A program made the position numbers and the translations under genes. 64,000 bases of DNA from the NCBI RefSeq assembly GCF_012932915.1, contig NZ_VCQU01000001.1, forward strand, positions 62,001 through 126,000, in the 5' to 3' direction. The stretch comes from Antrihabitans stalactiti (lineage in GTDB: Bacteria; Actinomycetota; Actinomycetes; Mycobacteriales; Mycobacteriaceae). Of this stretch, positions 48,445 through 58,023 are shown one piece after another. Every line of letters begins with the position of its first letter. Within the stretch, counting starts at the first letter, position 1. The notes below the pieces were generated by a model. That model was given only the letters and a program-made list of their open reading frames with translations, was not told the origin of the DNA and did no database searches.

Positions 48445-50151
48445 GTGACAGCCGCGACGGTGACGCAGGAGACCGACAAGAGTCCCGCGCTCCGTCGCGT
48501 TCGCAATCTCAGCCGTCGCGTCCTCGGATTGGACGTCGCGCCCGACCACACGGTCGCCGCGTTGCATACCGATGAACCCGAGGTTCCCGGACTCAACGCG
48601 CGCGAAACCCTGCAGCTGCGACACATCCGGTTGTTCGGAGCGACCGGGGCCGTGCTCATGGCGATCGGCGCGCTCGGCGCAGGTGCCCAGCCCGTGCTGC
48701 AGAACCCGACCCAAGGTGTTCGGCTGCTCGGCGTTCCTGCTCGCATGCCCACGACGTCGTTGACGATCGCAATGACCGGAACCGTCATGGTCGTGCTCGC
48801 CTGGCTGCTGCTGGGACGGTTCGCGATCGGCCGCGCACATCAGAACGAACCTGCGCGCCGCTTGAGCCGGTCCCAACTCGACCGCACCCTGCTGCTCTGG
48901 ATCTTGCCGCTGTCGGTCGGTCCGCCGATGTTCAGCCGCGACGTCTACTCCTACCTCGCGCAGAGCGAGATCACAGCTCGAGGCTTCAATCCCTACGAAC
49001 TGGGGCCGAACCAGGCGCTCGGCTTGGACCACGTGCTCACCCGGACCGTGCCAACGATCTGGCGCGACACCCCAGCCCCCTACGGACCGTTCTCCCTCTG
49101 GATCGGCAAAGGAATTTGGGCCGTGACCGGCGACAACATCGTCGCCGGGATCTTCCTGCATCGCCTGCTCGCACTCGGCGGCGTTGCACTGATCGTGTGG
49201 GCACTCCCCCGCGTCGCCCGCCGCTGCGGCGTCGCTGCGGTGAGCGCATTGTGGCTCGGCGCAGCCAACCCGCTGCTCTTGTTTCACCTGGTCTCGGGCG
49301 TACACAACGAAGCGTTGATGATCGGGCTGATGCTGGCCGGTATCGAGCTGACGATGCGATCGCTGGAAAGTTCCGAACCTATGCGGGGGAAGAGTCTCGC
49401 CATTTTCGTCGGCGGATGCGCGATCATCGCCCTCGCGTCCACGATCAAGATTCCTGCGTTGATCGCCCTCGGATTCGTCGGCATGGCCCTCGCGCGGCGC
49501 TGGGGTGCGAACTGGCGCAGCCTTGTGGCGTCGGCGGCGTTCTTGTTCGCGATTGCCGCGGCGGTGACGTTGCTGGTCAGCGTCGTGAGTGGCCTCGGCT
49601 TCGGCTGGATCCACACCCTGGGCACCGCTAATGCGGTCCGTAGCTGGATGTCGTTGCCGACAGCAATCGGCGTCGTCACCGGATTCGGCGGCGTTCTGCT
49701 CGGCCTCGGCGACCACACGACCGCGTTGCTCAGCCTGACGCGGCCGATTGCGGCTGCGGTCGCCGCGTTCATCGCGATCCGCATGATGGTCGCCGTCTAC
49801 GCCGGACGATTGCAGGCGGTTGGAGCACTCGGTGTTGCGGTGGGTGCAATTGTGCTGCTGTCCCCGGTCGTCCAGCCGTGGTACCTGCTGTGGGCCGTCG
49901 TTCCGCTCGCCGCGTGGGCGACCCGACCGTTGTTCCGCTTCCCCGCGGTCGCGCTGTCGACGGTGGTCTGCGTGATTCTGATGCCGAGCGGCAAGGACGA
50001 GGTGCCCTACGTCATCATCCAGGCCGCGATTGCCACGGTCATCGTGTGCGGCGCCCTGATTCTCGCCACCCGCAACCTGTTGCCGTGGCGGGCCGAGTCC
50101 GGGGCACCAGAGCCGGCACCCGCCCCCACCGCATACTCTGGACCCTCGTGA
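48445..50151 (+). CDS. mptB: Alpha-1,6-mannosyltransferase MptB
   Basis: 568-residue polytopic GT-C glycosyltransferase, the position and look of Rv1459c. About 13 hydrophobic helices; the first periplasmic loop has SRDVYSYLAQSEITARGFNPYE, including the catalytic acid region of GT-C enzymes, and APYGPFSLWIGKG follows. MptB uses decaprenyl-phosphomannose to start the lipomannan/lipoarabinomannan backbone. GTG 48445. It is divergent from sufR and overlaps the ABC ATPase gene by 4 bases. Its presence supports an arabinomannan-type envelope. Confidence 0.92.
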   Translation: MTAATVTQETDKSPALRRVRNLSRRVLGLDVAPDHTVAALHTDEPEVPGLNARETLQLRHIRLFGATGAVLMAIGALGAGAQPVLQNPTQGVRLLGVPARMPTTSLTIAMTGTVMVVLAWLLLGRFAIGRAHQNEPARRLSRSQLDRTLLLWILPLSVGPPMFSRDVYSYLAQSEITARGFNPYELGPNQALGLDHVLTRTVPTIWRDTPAPYGPFSLWIGKGIWAVTGDNIVAGIFLHRLLALGGVALIVWALPRVARRCGVAAVSALWLGAANPLLLFHLVSGVHNEALMIGLMLAGIELTMRSLESSEPMRGKSLAIFVGGCAIIALASTIKIPALIALGFVGMALARRWGANWRSLVASAAFLFAIAAAVTLLVSVVSGLGFGWIHTLGTANAVRSWMSLPTAIGVVTGFGGVLLGLGDHTTALLSLTRPIAAAVAAFIAIRMMVAVYAGRLQAVGALGVAVGAIVLLSPVVQPWYLLWAVVPLAAWATRPLFRFPAVALSTVVCVILMPSGKDEVPYVIIQAAIATVIVCGALILATRNLLPWRAESGAPEPAPAPTAYSGPS

Positions 50152-51092
50152 CCTCACGAACGTCCGGATCGGCAGCGCCTGCCGTACGCCTGGAGCGCGT
50201 CGTGAAACGGTACGGATCTGTCGCCGCGGTAGACGGGCTGGATCTCGTCCTCGAACGCGGCAGGATCCTCGCGCTGCTCGGTCCGAACGGCGCAGGAAAG
50301 ACCACGACCGTCGAGATGTGCGAAGGCTTCGTCACCCCTGATGAGGGATCGGTGCAGGTGCTCGGTCTCGACCCGGTTCGCGATTCGGGAGCCGTGCGGT
50401 CCCGTATCGGCGTGATGTTGCAAGGCGGCGGCGCCTACCCGGGTTCTCGTGCGGCGGAAATGCTTTCGCTCGTCGCCGCATACTCGGCCGATCCGCTCGA
50501 TCCGGAGTGGTTGCTGCGGACCGTCGGTTTGCAGGATGCAGCGAAGACGCCGTACCGCCGCCTATCCGGTGGTCAGCAGCAAAGGCTCGCTCTCGCCTGC
50601 GCCGTCGTCGGCCGACCGGAACTGGTGTTTCTCGACGAGCCGACCTCGGGCATGGACGCCCAGGCACGGCTGATGGTGTGGGAGCTCATCGATTCGCTGC
50701 GCCGGGACGGCGTCTCGGTGCTCATGACGACCCACATGATGGACGAAGCCGAACAACTCGCCGACGACCTCGTGATCATCGACCGCGGCAAAATCGTCGC
50801 GTCGGGCACGCCGTCGGAGCTCACGACCCGCGGCGCCGAGGGTCAGCTGCGATTCTCCGCTCCCCCGAAACTGGACCTGGCATTGCTCGCGTCGGCACTG
50901 CCCGAAGGCTATGAGCCGCAAGAGACTTCGCCCGGTTCCTATCTGATCCAAGGCAAGATCGATCCGCAGGTGATGGCGACCGTCACCGCATGGTGCGCCC
51001 GCATCGGCGTCCTCGCGACCGACCTGCGCGTCGACCAACGACGGCTCGAAGACGTGTTCCTCGAACTGACCGGAAAAGAGCTACGCGGGTGA
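50148..51092 (+). CDS. ABC exporter ATPase (Rv1458c-like)
   Basis: 314-residue ABC-2-type ATP-binding protein: Walker A GPNGAGKTTT, signature LSGGQQQRLALA, Walker B LVFLDEPTSGMD, plus a C-terminal accessory domain as in DrrA-like exporters. GTG 50148 overlaps the mptB stop and its stop overlaps the permease start (GTGA both times). Partner of the following permease; probably exports a hydrophobic or envelope-related compound. Confidence 0.93.
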   Translation: MTSRTSGSAAPAVRLERVVKRYGSVAAVDGLDLVLERGRILALLGPNGAGKTTTVEMCEGFVTPDEGSVQVLGLDPVRDSGAVRSRIGVMLQGGGAYPGSRAAEMLSLVAAYSADPLDPEWLLRTVGLQDAAKTPYRRLSGGQQQRLALACAVVGRPELVFLDEPTSGMDAQARLMVWELIDSLRRDGVSVLMTTHMMDEAEQLADDLVIIDRGKIVASGTPSELTTRGAEGQLRFSAPPKLDLALLASALPEGYEPQETSPGSYLIQGKIDPQVMATVTAWCARIGVLATDLRVDQRRLEDVFLELTGKELRG

Positions 51093-51862
51093 CCACTCGA
51101 TTCCCCGCGGGGACGTTCACACCGGATCCGCGCCCGAACGCACCGCATCTCATGCTGTGGGCGCAGACCCGGCTGGAATTGCTGCTGCTCCTACGCAACG
51201 GCGAACAACTCCTGCTCACGATGTTCATCCCGATCACGCTGCTGGTCGGCTTGTGCCTGCTGCCGCTCGACGGCCTCGGCGAACATCGCATCGACAACGT
51301 GGTCCCTGCCGTGATGATGGTTGCGGTCATGTCGACGGCATTCACCGGTCAAGCGATCGCGGTCGGCTTCGACCGGCGCTACGGCGCACTGAAACGCATC
51401 GGCGCGACTGCGCTCCCGAAGTGGGGAATCATCGCGGGCAAGAGCGCCGCAGTCGTGATCGTGGTCGCCATTCAGGCGCTGATCCTCGGCACGATCGGCA
51501 TCGCGCTCGGCTGGCGGCCCGAATTGGCAGGCCTTGCGCTCGGCGCAGTCGCCATCGCGATCGGCACCGTCACCTTCGCTGCGATGGGGTTGCTGCTCGG
51601 CGGCACGCTCAAAGCCGAGATCGTGCTCGCCCTGGCCAACATTCTGTGGTTCGTCATGCTCGGCATCGGCAGCATCGTCTTCGCCTCCGACCAACTTCCC
51701 GACGCACTTCGGTTCGCCGCCCGACTGATTCCGTCCGGCGCGCTGGCCCACACGCTGCGTGAGGCGCTGGACCTGTCCATCGATTGGTTCGGCGTTGCCG
51801 TCCTTGCGGTGTGGGCCGCGGCATCTGGCTGGGCGGCCTCGAGGTTGTTCCGCTTCACCTGA
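51089..51862 (+). CDS. ABC-2-type exporter permease (Rv1457c-like)
   Basis: 257-residue membrane protein with six helices and the ABC-2 pattern (FDRRYGALKRIGATALPKW coupling-helix region). GTG 51089. Works with the preceding ATPase. In mycobacteria the same trio precedes the ctaA-like gene. Transported substrate not known. A family B palindrome begins 4 bases after the stop. Confidence 0.9.
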   Translation: MTTRFPAGTFTPDPRPNAPHLMLWAQTRLELLLLLRNGEQLLLTMFIPITLLVGLCLLPLDGLGEHRIDNVVPAVMMVAVMSTAFTGQAIAVGFDRRYGALKRIGATALPKWGIIAGKSAAVVIVVAIQALILGTIGIALGWRPELAGLALGAVAIAIGTVTFAAMGLLLGGTLKAEIVLALANILWFVMLGIGSIVFASDQLPDALRFAARLIPSGALAHTLREALDLSIDWFGVAVLAVWAAASGWAASRLFRFT

Positions 51863-51866
51863 CCCC

Positions 51867-51906
51867 GTGCGCGCGTCTCACCCTTCCAGGGGTGAAATTC
51901 ACGCAC
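51867..51906. repeat. Palindromic element, family B (single imperfect unit)
   Basis: 40-base imperfect hairpin GTGCGCGCGTCTCACCC...ATTCACGCAC, very close to the unit at 23873-23912, 4 bases after the permease stop and before ctaA. Likely 3'-end/terminator element. Confidence 0.75.
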
Positions 51907-51958
51907 AGTCTGCTGGGTCAACGACGCCGTGTAGTTGACGACGTTCTACCATCGAGCC

Positions 51959-52990
51959 GTGCTTTATCGCGGCTACCTCAGCTTGGTCGATCGACTGCCG
52001 CTTCCGTCGTTGCGATGGCAGCGGTGGATTGCGCTCGGCGTGATCCTCACCCAGGCAGGCATTGCAGTCACCGGCGCCATCGTCCGTGTGACCGCGTCGG
52101 GCCTTGGTTGCCCGACCTGGCCGCAGTGCTTTCCCGGCAGCTTCACCCCGGTCGGCGTGTCCGAGGTCGCAGTCATCCATCAGGCGGTGGAATTCGGCAA
52201 CCGCATGCTGACCTCGGTCGTCGTACTCTTCGCAGCCGCAGTCGTTTTGGCGGTGACCAGGGCGCATCGGCGCCGCGAGGTGATCCTGTTCGCGTGGCTG
52301 ATGCCGGGCGGGACCGTGCTGCAGGCGGTCATCGGCGGCATCACCGTCCGGACCGGTCTGCTCTGGTGGACCGTGGCCGTGCATTTGATCGCGTCGATGT
52401 TGATGGTCTGGCTGTCGGTGCTGCTCTACGCCAAGATCGCCGAACCCGACGACGGCGTCGAGGTCGTCCGCATCCCCGGACCGTTGCGCTGGTTGACCGC
52501 ATTGTCTGCCGTCGCGCTGTCCGGCGTCCTCGTCGCCGGCACCCTCGTCACCGGCGCCGGACCGCACGCCGGCGACAAGAGCCTGGACCGCACGGTTCCC
52601 CGCCTCGAAATCGAGATCGTCACGCTCGTCCACGCGCACGCGCAGCTGGTCGTCGGTTACCTGGCGCTGGTGGTCGGTCTCGCCTTCGGGCTCTACGCGG
52701 TCCGGGCGGCGCGACCGGTGTTGACGCGGGTGCGAGTGCTGCTGGTCCTCGTCGCCGCGCAAGGGCTGGTCGGCGTCGTGCAGTACTTCACGCACGTCCC
52801 CGCAGCCTTGGTCGCGGTCCATGTGGGTGGTGCGGCAGCCTGCACCGCCGCGACGGCCGCGCTGTGGGCGAGCGGCCGGACCCGGGAAATCGCGTCAGGA
52901 ATCCCGGCCGAGCTTGAGGAATGGGATCTGGCCGACGGCCCAGCCAGCGGCCTTCTCGACCGCGCCGAACCGGCGAATCACGACAGATAG
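51959..52990 (+). CDS. ctaA: Heme A synthase CtaA
   Basis: 343-residue membrane enzyme converting heme O to heme A for cytochrome aa3 oxidase. Eight helices; key parts are VRVTASGLGCPTWPQCFPG (conserved Cys pair) and heme-ligand His residues in VIHQAVEFGNRML and HLIASMLM, repeated in VHAHAQLVVGYLAL and VHVGGAAA. GTG 51959 is supported by a TACCAT -10 six bases upstream (leaderless) and by the family start; TTG 51935 is also in frame. The last 96 bases overlap, antisense, the next gene. Confidence 0.92.
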   Translation: MLYRGYLSLVDRLPLPSLRWQRWIALGVILTQAGIAVTGAIVRVTASGLGCPTWPQCFPGSFTPVGVSEVAVIHQAVEFGNRMLTSVVVLFAAAVVLAVTRAHRRREVILFAWLMPGGTVLQAVIGGITVRTGLLWWTVAVHLIASMLMVWLSVLLYAKIAEPDDGVEVVRIPGPLRWLTALSAVALSGVLVAGTLVTGAGPHAGDKSLDRTVPRLEIEIVTLVHAHAQLVVGYLALVVGLAFGLYAVRAARPVLTRVRVLLVLVAAQGLVGVVQYFTHVPAALVAVHVGGAAACTAATAALWASGRTREIASGIPAELEEWDLADGPASGLLDRAEPANHDR

Positions 52991-53242
52991 CAAGGAGTTG
53001 TCCCACTCCGACACTGCTATCGCGTCGAACTGATCCACGACCGCCCGAGCGGTGTCGACGTCATCCACCACGTAGTCGGCCGTTACTTCGTCCGCGCCGA
53101 CCAGAGTGATCCGGATACCCTCGCGACCGGCCGGTTGCAGAACGGCGCTCGCCGTTTCGCCGTGCCCAGCGAGAAACTCTTCGACCGACTTCGCCACGTC
53201 TGCGGGCACTGTCACCGCGGAGCGTCCGGCTTCGGTCGTCAT
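52895..53242 (-). CDS. Conserved hypothetical protein (Rv1455-like)
   Basis: 115-residue soluble protein between ctaA and qor, the place of Rv1455. Sequence MTTEAGRSAVTVPADVAKSV, an alpha/beta domain (GIRITLVGADEVTADYVV, DNSLLSVVIRR). No motif I can name. ATG 53242, divergent from qor. The gene converges on ctaA with a 96-base overlap, which may be real or mean that one of the two 3' ends is shorter in function; both frames are open and show conserved-looking sequence. Confidence 0.7.
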   Translation of the reverse strand: MTTEAGRSAVTVPADVAKSVEEFLAGHGETASAVLQPAGREGIRITLVGADEVTADYVVDDVDTARAVVDQFDAIAVSEWDNSLLSVVIRRFGAVEKAAGWAVGQIPFLKLGRDS

Positions 53243-53303
53243 GGGAAAAAACAATACTGTGCGCGAGGCGCAGGTGCCTCCCGAGGGCGGTGGTGCACAC
53301 GTG

Positions 53304-53309
53304 TAGAAC
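53304..53309 (+). promoter_or_regulatory. Candidate leaderless -10 for qor
   Basis: TAGAAC, 7 bases before ATG 53317; same geometry as at mptB, the SRPBCC gene and the GT1 gene. Confidence 0.4.
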
Positions 53310-53316
53310 GGACCAC

Positions 53317-54282
53317 ATGCGCGCAATACAAGTGTCACGGCACGGTGGCCCCGAAGTTCTCGAAATTGTCGAATTACCCGACCCCACAATCGGGCCCGAC
53401 CAAGTCCGGGTCGCGGTCGACGCGATCGGCGTCAATTTCATCGACACCTATTTCCGCTCCGGCGCGTATCCGCGCGAACTGCCGTTCATCCCTGGCTCGG
53501 AAGGCACGGGCCTGGTCGACGAGATCGGCAGCAATATCACGGGCATCAGCGTCGGCGATCGCGTCGCGTGGGCGAACGCAGAAGGCAGCTACGCCACCAA
53601 GGTTGCCGTCGACGCGGACAAAATAGTTCCGGTTCCCGAAGGCGTCGAGGTGCCGGTCGCAGCGTCGGCCTTGCTGCAAGGAATGACCGCGCACTATCTG
53701 CTCAACTCGGTATATCGGCCGCAGCAGGGTGAATCGATCCTGGTCCATGCGGGTGCGGGCGGCGTCGGGCTGATACTCACCCAGATCGCGGTGGCGCACG
53801 GTATTCGGGTCATCACGACGGTGTCGACCGATGAGAAAGAAGCACTGTCGCGCGCTGCAGGTGCCGCCGAAGTCCTGCGCTACGGCGACGACCTCGCCGA
53901 ACAAGTCCGGGCACTCACAGACGGCGAAGGCGTGTCCGCGGTGTACGACGGCGTCGGCGCTGCGACCTTCGAAGCCAGCCTCGCCTCGCTCCGCATACGC
54001 GGCACACTTGCGCTGTTCGGTGCATCGAGCGGGAAGGTGCCACCGTTCGATCCACAACGGCTCAACCAAGCTGGCTCACTCTTCCTGACCCGGCCGACGC
54101 TCGTGCACTACACCCGCGACCGCAGCGAATTGCTCTGGCGTGCAGGGGAAGTGTTCGCAGCCATCGTCGACGGGTCGCTGCGCATCCGCGTGGGCGCGCA
54201 GTACGCCCTCACCGAGGCCACGCGTGCGCACACGGATCTGGAGGCCCGCGCGACCAGCGGTTCGATCGTCTTGCGACCCTGA
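53317..54282 (+). CDS. qor: Quinone oxidoreductase (Qor, MDR family)
   Basis: 321-residue NADPH:quinone oxidoreductase of the zinc-free MDR family. PGSEGTGLVDEIG in the catalytic domain, the Rossmann motif HAGAGGVGLILTQIA, and GALFGASSGKVPPFDP-type region typical of QOR. Start ATG 53317. Counterpart of Rv1454c, in the same position between the Rv1455-like gene and ctaB. It converges on the MFS gene 4 bases away. Confidence 0.93.
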   Translation: MRAIQVSRHGGPEVLEIVELPDPTIGPDQVRVAVDAIGVNFIDTYFRSGAYPRELPFIPGSEGTGLVDEIGSNITGISVGDRVAWANAEGSYATKVAVDADKIVPVPEGVEVPVAASALLQGMTAHYLLNSVYRPQQGESILVHAGAGGVGLILTQIAVAHGIRVITTVSTDEKEALSRAAGAAEVLRYGDDLAEQVRALTDGEGVSAVYDGVGAATFEASLASLRIRGTLALFGASSGKVPPFDPQRLNQAGSLFLTRPTLVHYTRDRSELLWRAGEVFAAIVDGSLRIRVGAQYALTEATRAHTDLEARATSGSIVLRP

Positions 54283-54286
54283 TTGC

Positions 54287-55798
54287 TTAGGTGCCGAACG
54301 GAGAACCTGCGCCCTCGGCGCGGACGATGCCGGTCCGGCGGGTTGCCGAGAGCGGCAGGGCCACGTCCTCCAAGGACTGGCCCTCCGCGTCGACGGCCAT
54401 GAAGTGCGCCACCAATCCGCCGACGATCATGACCGCCGCGCCGAGCAGGAAGCCGTAGAACAGCTTCACTGGCTCGTCGCCCTCGCCGATGAGCGCGCCG
54501 TAGATGACCGGGCCCAGCGCGCCGAAACACTGCGCGATGGCGAAGAACACCGCGATCGCCTTGGCCCGCACTTCGAGCGGGAAGATCTCGCTCACCGTCA
54601 GGTAGGCGGCACACGCGCCAGCGGAGGCGAAGAAGAAGATCACGGTCCAGGCGATCGTCTGGGTGACCGCATTCAGCACGCCGGCGTAGAAGAGCCAGGC
54701 GCTGATCGCAAGCAGGACACCGGAAATCAAATAAGTGCCCGCGATCATTCGACGCCGTCCGATTGTGTCGAACAACCGCCCGATCGTCATCGGCCCGGAG
54801 AACGCGCCGACAGCGAACGCGATCAGATAGAGCGGAGTCGCCTCCGACGAGACGCCATAGAACTTCCCGAGCACGAGGGTGTAGGTGAAGAAGATCGCGT
54901 TGAACAGGAAGGACTGACTGATCATGAGCGTGGCGCCGAGGATTGCCCTGCTCGGATACTCCTTGAACAGGACGCGGGTCAGCGCGAAATAGCCGATCTG
55001 GTCCGTCGGCTTCAGTTCGATCGCCTTGCTCTCGTCGATCGGCGGCAGCGTCACCCCGGTCGCCGTGACCTCGCGCTCGATCTCGGCAATCGACTGCTCC
55101 GCCGCTTCCTCCTGACCGTGCATCACCTGCCACCGCGGACTTTCCGGCAGGTTGCGGCGGACCACGAGAACGACGAGACCCAGCACCGGACCGATCAGGA
55201 ATCCGATGCGCCAGCCGAGCGAGAGATCAACGTGGTTGAGCAGCACGTAGGTGCCGAGGGTGCCGATAATGGCTCCCGCCCAATATGTTCCGTTGACGGC
55301 GATGTCGACGCGGCCGCGGTACTTCGCGGGTATCAGCTCGTCGATCGCCGAATTGATGGCCGCGTATTCGCCACCGATGCCCATGCCCGCGATGAACCGG
55401 GTGAAGTACAGGAAGACGATCCAGCCTGTGCCGTTGCCCAGCGTGAATGCGGTGAGGCCGCTGCCGAACAGGTAGACGCCGAGAGTGATCATGAAGAGGT
55501 TTCGCCTGCCGAGCTTGTCGGACAAGCTGCCGAAGAACAGCGCCCCGACGACTTCGCCAGCGAGATAGACAGACGCGATCAGCCCGACCTGAGCGGACGA
55601 GAGGTTGAGCGTCTCCGGTTTGGTCAGGACATCGGACACCGCGCTCGCGATGGTGATCTCGAGACCGTCGAGGACCCACGCGACGCCCAGAGCGACGACC
55701 ATGCGCGTATGAAACTTCGACCAGGGCAATCGGTCGATGCGCGCCGGTATGAGACTGAGAACGACTCCCGACTTTTCAGGTCCCGCTTCTATCGCCAT
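54287..55798 (-). CDS. MFS transporter, metabolite/sugar symporter type
   Basis: 503-residue MFS protein with 12 helices. The MFS signature is GSLSDKLGRRNLFMITLG between helices 2 and 3; GGEYAAINSAIDELIPAKYRGRV and GLPESPR-type RRNLPESPRWQV match the sugar/metabolite-H+ symporter group. A cytosolic loop of about 70 residues lies between helices 6 and 7. ATG 55798. Downstream of a transketolase on the same strand (52 bases), so probably one operon. This tkt-MFS pair is not in the M. tuberculosis order and looks inserted between qor and ctaB. Substrate unknown, perhaps a sugar or polyol. Confidence 0.88.
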   Translation of the reverse strand: MAIEAGPEKSGVVLSLIPARIDRLPWSKFHTRMVVALGVAWVLDGLEITIASAVSDVLTKPETLNLSSAQVGLIASVYLAGEVVGALFFGSLSDKLGRRNLFMITLGVYLFGSGLTAFTLGNGTGWIVFLYFTRFIAGMGIGGEYAAINSAIDELIPAKYRGRVDIAVNGTYWAGAIIGTLGTYVLLNHVDLSLGWRIGFLIGPVLGLVVLVVRRNLPESPRWQVMHGQEEAAEQSIAEIEREVTATGVTLPPIDESKAIELKPTDQIGYFALTRVLFKEYPSRAILGATLMISQSFLFNAIFFTYTLVLGKFYGVSSEATPLYLIAFAVGAFSGPMTIGRLFDTIGRRRMIAGTYLISGVLLAISAWLFYAGVLNAVTQTIAWTVIFFFASAGACAAYLTVSEIFPLEVRAKAIAVFFAIAQCFGALGPVIYGALIGEGDEPVKLFYGFLLGAAVMIVGGLVAHFMAVDAEGQSLEDVALPLSATRRTGIVRAEGAGSPFGT

Positions 55799-55850
55799 GA
55801 ACGTCGAATACCCAGGATTTGCTGTGTAAACCCTGGGTATCGACGTTTGA

Positions 55851-57917
55851 TCAGGAAGTCGCCGCGATGGTCTGTCGGGCGGCTTCGAGAACTCGGTCCG
55901 GGGTGAAGCCGAACTTCGTGAGCAGCTCCTTCAGCGGCGCCGACGCACCGAACGTCTCCATGCCGATCACGACGCCGTCGAGCCCGACATAGCGATGCCA
56001 GCCCAGCGTCGAGGCCTGCTCCACCGCGACCCGCGCCCGGACCGTGGGCGGCAGCACGCTGTCGCGGTACTCCTGATCCTGCTGCTCGAACAGGTCGAGG
56101 CACGGCATGCTGACGACTCGCGCACGGACTCCTTCGGCAGTGAGCTGCTCGTAGGCCTTCACGACGAGGTCCACCTCGCTGCCGGTCGCCATCAGGATCA
56201 CTTCAGGATCGTCTGCCGACGCGAGGACGTACGCACCCTTCGCCAGTCCGGACGCAGGCGCGTAGACCGTGCGGTCCAACGTGGGGAGGTTCTGCCGCGA
56301 CAGGATCAGCGCCACCGGCTCGTGTTTGAGCTGGGCGATGAATCGCCACGCCTCGGCGACCTCGTTGGCGTCGCCGGGACGGATCGCCAGCAGACCTGGA
56401 ATCGCCCGCAAGGACAGCAGCTGCTCGACCGGCTGATGCGTCGGACCGTCTTCGCCGACGCCGATCGAGTCGTGGGTGAAGATGTGGATCGTCGGGATCT
56501 CCATGATCGCCGACAGCCGGATCGCGCCGCGAGCGAAGTCGGAGAAGATCATGAAACCCGACCAATACGGCCGAATCTTGGTGACCGCCAGGCCGTTTGC
56601 GATGGTCGCCGCGGCAAACTCACGGACCCCGAAATGCAGGTTCCGACCACCGCGGTTGTCGGCCTGCAGATCGCCGGCGCCGTCGAACGTGAGCAGCGTC
56701 TTGGTGGACGGTGCGAGGTCCGCCGCGCCGCCGATCAACCACGGGTAGTTCTTGGCCAGCGCATTGAGCACCTTGCCCGACGACGCCCGCGATGCGATCC
56801 CTGCCGGGTCCGCGGGAAATTCTGGAATGTCGGCATCCCAGCCTTCGGGCAGCTCACGACGCTGCATCCGGTCCAATTCATCTGCCAGGTCCGGGAATTC
56901 GGCCCGGTAGCGCTCGAACGCCGATTCCCAGCTCTCACGGAGTGCCTTGCCGCGGGCACCGATGCCGTCGGCGAAATTCTCGTAGACGCCTTCGGGAACA
57001 TAGAACTGCTGGTCCGGGGGGAATCCGTAGAACTCCTTCGTCGCCGCGACCTCGTCGACGCCGAGCGGTTCGCCGTGCGCCGACGCGGTCCCCTCCTTGG
57101 TCGGGGCACCGTACGCAATGTGGCTGTCGACGATGATCAACGTCGGGCGGCTGGTCTCGTTGGCGAAGGTCGCGAACGCGCGACCCAGCATCTCGAGGTC
57201 GTTGGCATCGCCGACCCGGGTGACGTTCCAGCCGTAGCCGATGAATCGGGTCGCCACGTCTTCGGTGAACGCGATGTCGGTCGAACCCTCGATGGTGATC
57301 TTGTTGTTGTCGTAGATCCAGCACAGGTTCGACAGCTTCAGATGCGCTGCGAGCGAAGCCGCCTCCGACGCGACGCCTTCCATCATGCAGCCATCGCCGC
57401 CCAGTGCGTAGACGTTGAAGCCGAACAGGTCGTGACCTGGCCGGTTGTAATTCGCTGCCAACCAGCCGCTCGCGATCGCCATGCCGACGCTGGTCGCGTA
57501 GCCGGTGCCGAGCGGTCCGGTGGTGCATTCGATGCCGGAGGTCCAGCGGTACTCAGGGTGGCCGGGGCACTTCGAATCGAGCTGCCGGAACTTCTTGAGG
57601 TCGTCGAGTTCGACCGACGGTTTGCCGACCGTCTCGTATTTCGTATCGACCGCCTGCACGCCGGTGAGATGCAGGATCGAATAGAGCAGCGTCGAGGCGT
57701 GACCGGCCGACAGTACGAAGCGGTCGCGATTGGGCCAGATCGGGTCCGACGGATCGAATCGAAGGATGTTCTGCCACAGCTCGTACACCACCGGCGCCAT
57801 CGCCATCGGTGTGCCCGGATGCCCCGAGTTCGCAGCCTGGACGGCGTCGATACAGAGGGTGCGAATGGTGTTTACGCTCAGCGAATCGATGTCTGGTCGT
57901 GCAACTACTGCCGTCAT
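55851..57917 (-). CDS. tkt: Transketolase, second isozyme
   Basis: 688-residue thiamine-diphosphate transketolase. Blocks: [20 protein letters not shown], ThDP motif [18 protein letters not shown] ... NNKITIEG, and [19 protein letters not shown]. All catalytic regions look intact, so it should be active. Sequence is clearly different from the transketolase at 59277-61376 (for example [20 protein letters not shown] against [20 protein letters not shown]), which argues for a separately acquired isozyme, not a recent duplicate. It precedes the MFS gene and may serve a sugar-specific route. Confidence 0.95.
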   Translation of the reverse strand: MTAVVARPDIDSLSVNTIRTLCIDAVQAANSGHPGTPMAMAPVVYELWQNILRFDPSDPIWPNRDRFVLSAGHASTLLYSILHLTGVQAVDTKYETVGKPSVELDDLKKFRQLDSKCPGHPEYRWTSGIECTTGPLGTGYATSVGMAIASGWLAANYNRPGHDLFGFNVYALGGDGCMMEGVASEAASLAAHLKLSNLCWIYDNNKITIEGSTDIAFTEDVATRFIGYGWNVTRVGDANDLEMLGRAFATFANETSRPTLIIVDSHIAYGAPTKEGTASAHGEPLGVDEVAATKEFYGFPPDQQFYVPEGVYENFADGIGARGKALRESWESAFERYRAEFPDLADELDRMQRRELPEGWDADIPEFPADPAGIASRASSGKVLNALAKNYPWLIGGAADLAPSTKTLLTFDGAGDLQADNRGGRNLHFGVREFAAATIANGLAVTKIRPYWSGFMIFSDFARGAIRLSAIMEIPTIHIFTHDSIGVGEDGPTHQPVEQLLSLRAIPGLLAIRPGDANEVAEAWRFIAQLKHEPVALILSRQNLPTLDRTVYAPASGLAKGAYVLASADDPEVILMATGSEVDLVVKAYEQLTAEGVRARVVSMPCLDLFEQQDQEYRDSVLPPTVRARVAVEQASTLGWHRYVGLDGVVIGMETFGASAPLKELLTKFGFTPDRVLEAARQTIAATS

Positions 57918-57974
57918 CGCGGTTCCTTGGGTTGTCGGTCACACTCGCCGACAATCCTGACAGGGCATACCCGA

Positions 57975-58020
57975 CTCGTGAGTCTTTTTGGAGTCCCTGG
58001 ACTCCTAAAAGACTCACGAG
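57975..58020. repeat. Palindromic element, family A, copy 5
   Basis: 46-base copy with hybrid arms (TTTTTGG/CCTAAAA), 3 bases after the ctaB stop (minus strand) and 57 bases before the transketolase start. Fits the stop-codon-proximal rule of the family and would end the ctaB transcript before tkt. Confidence 0.9.
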
Positions 58021-58023
58021 CAG

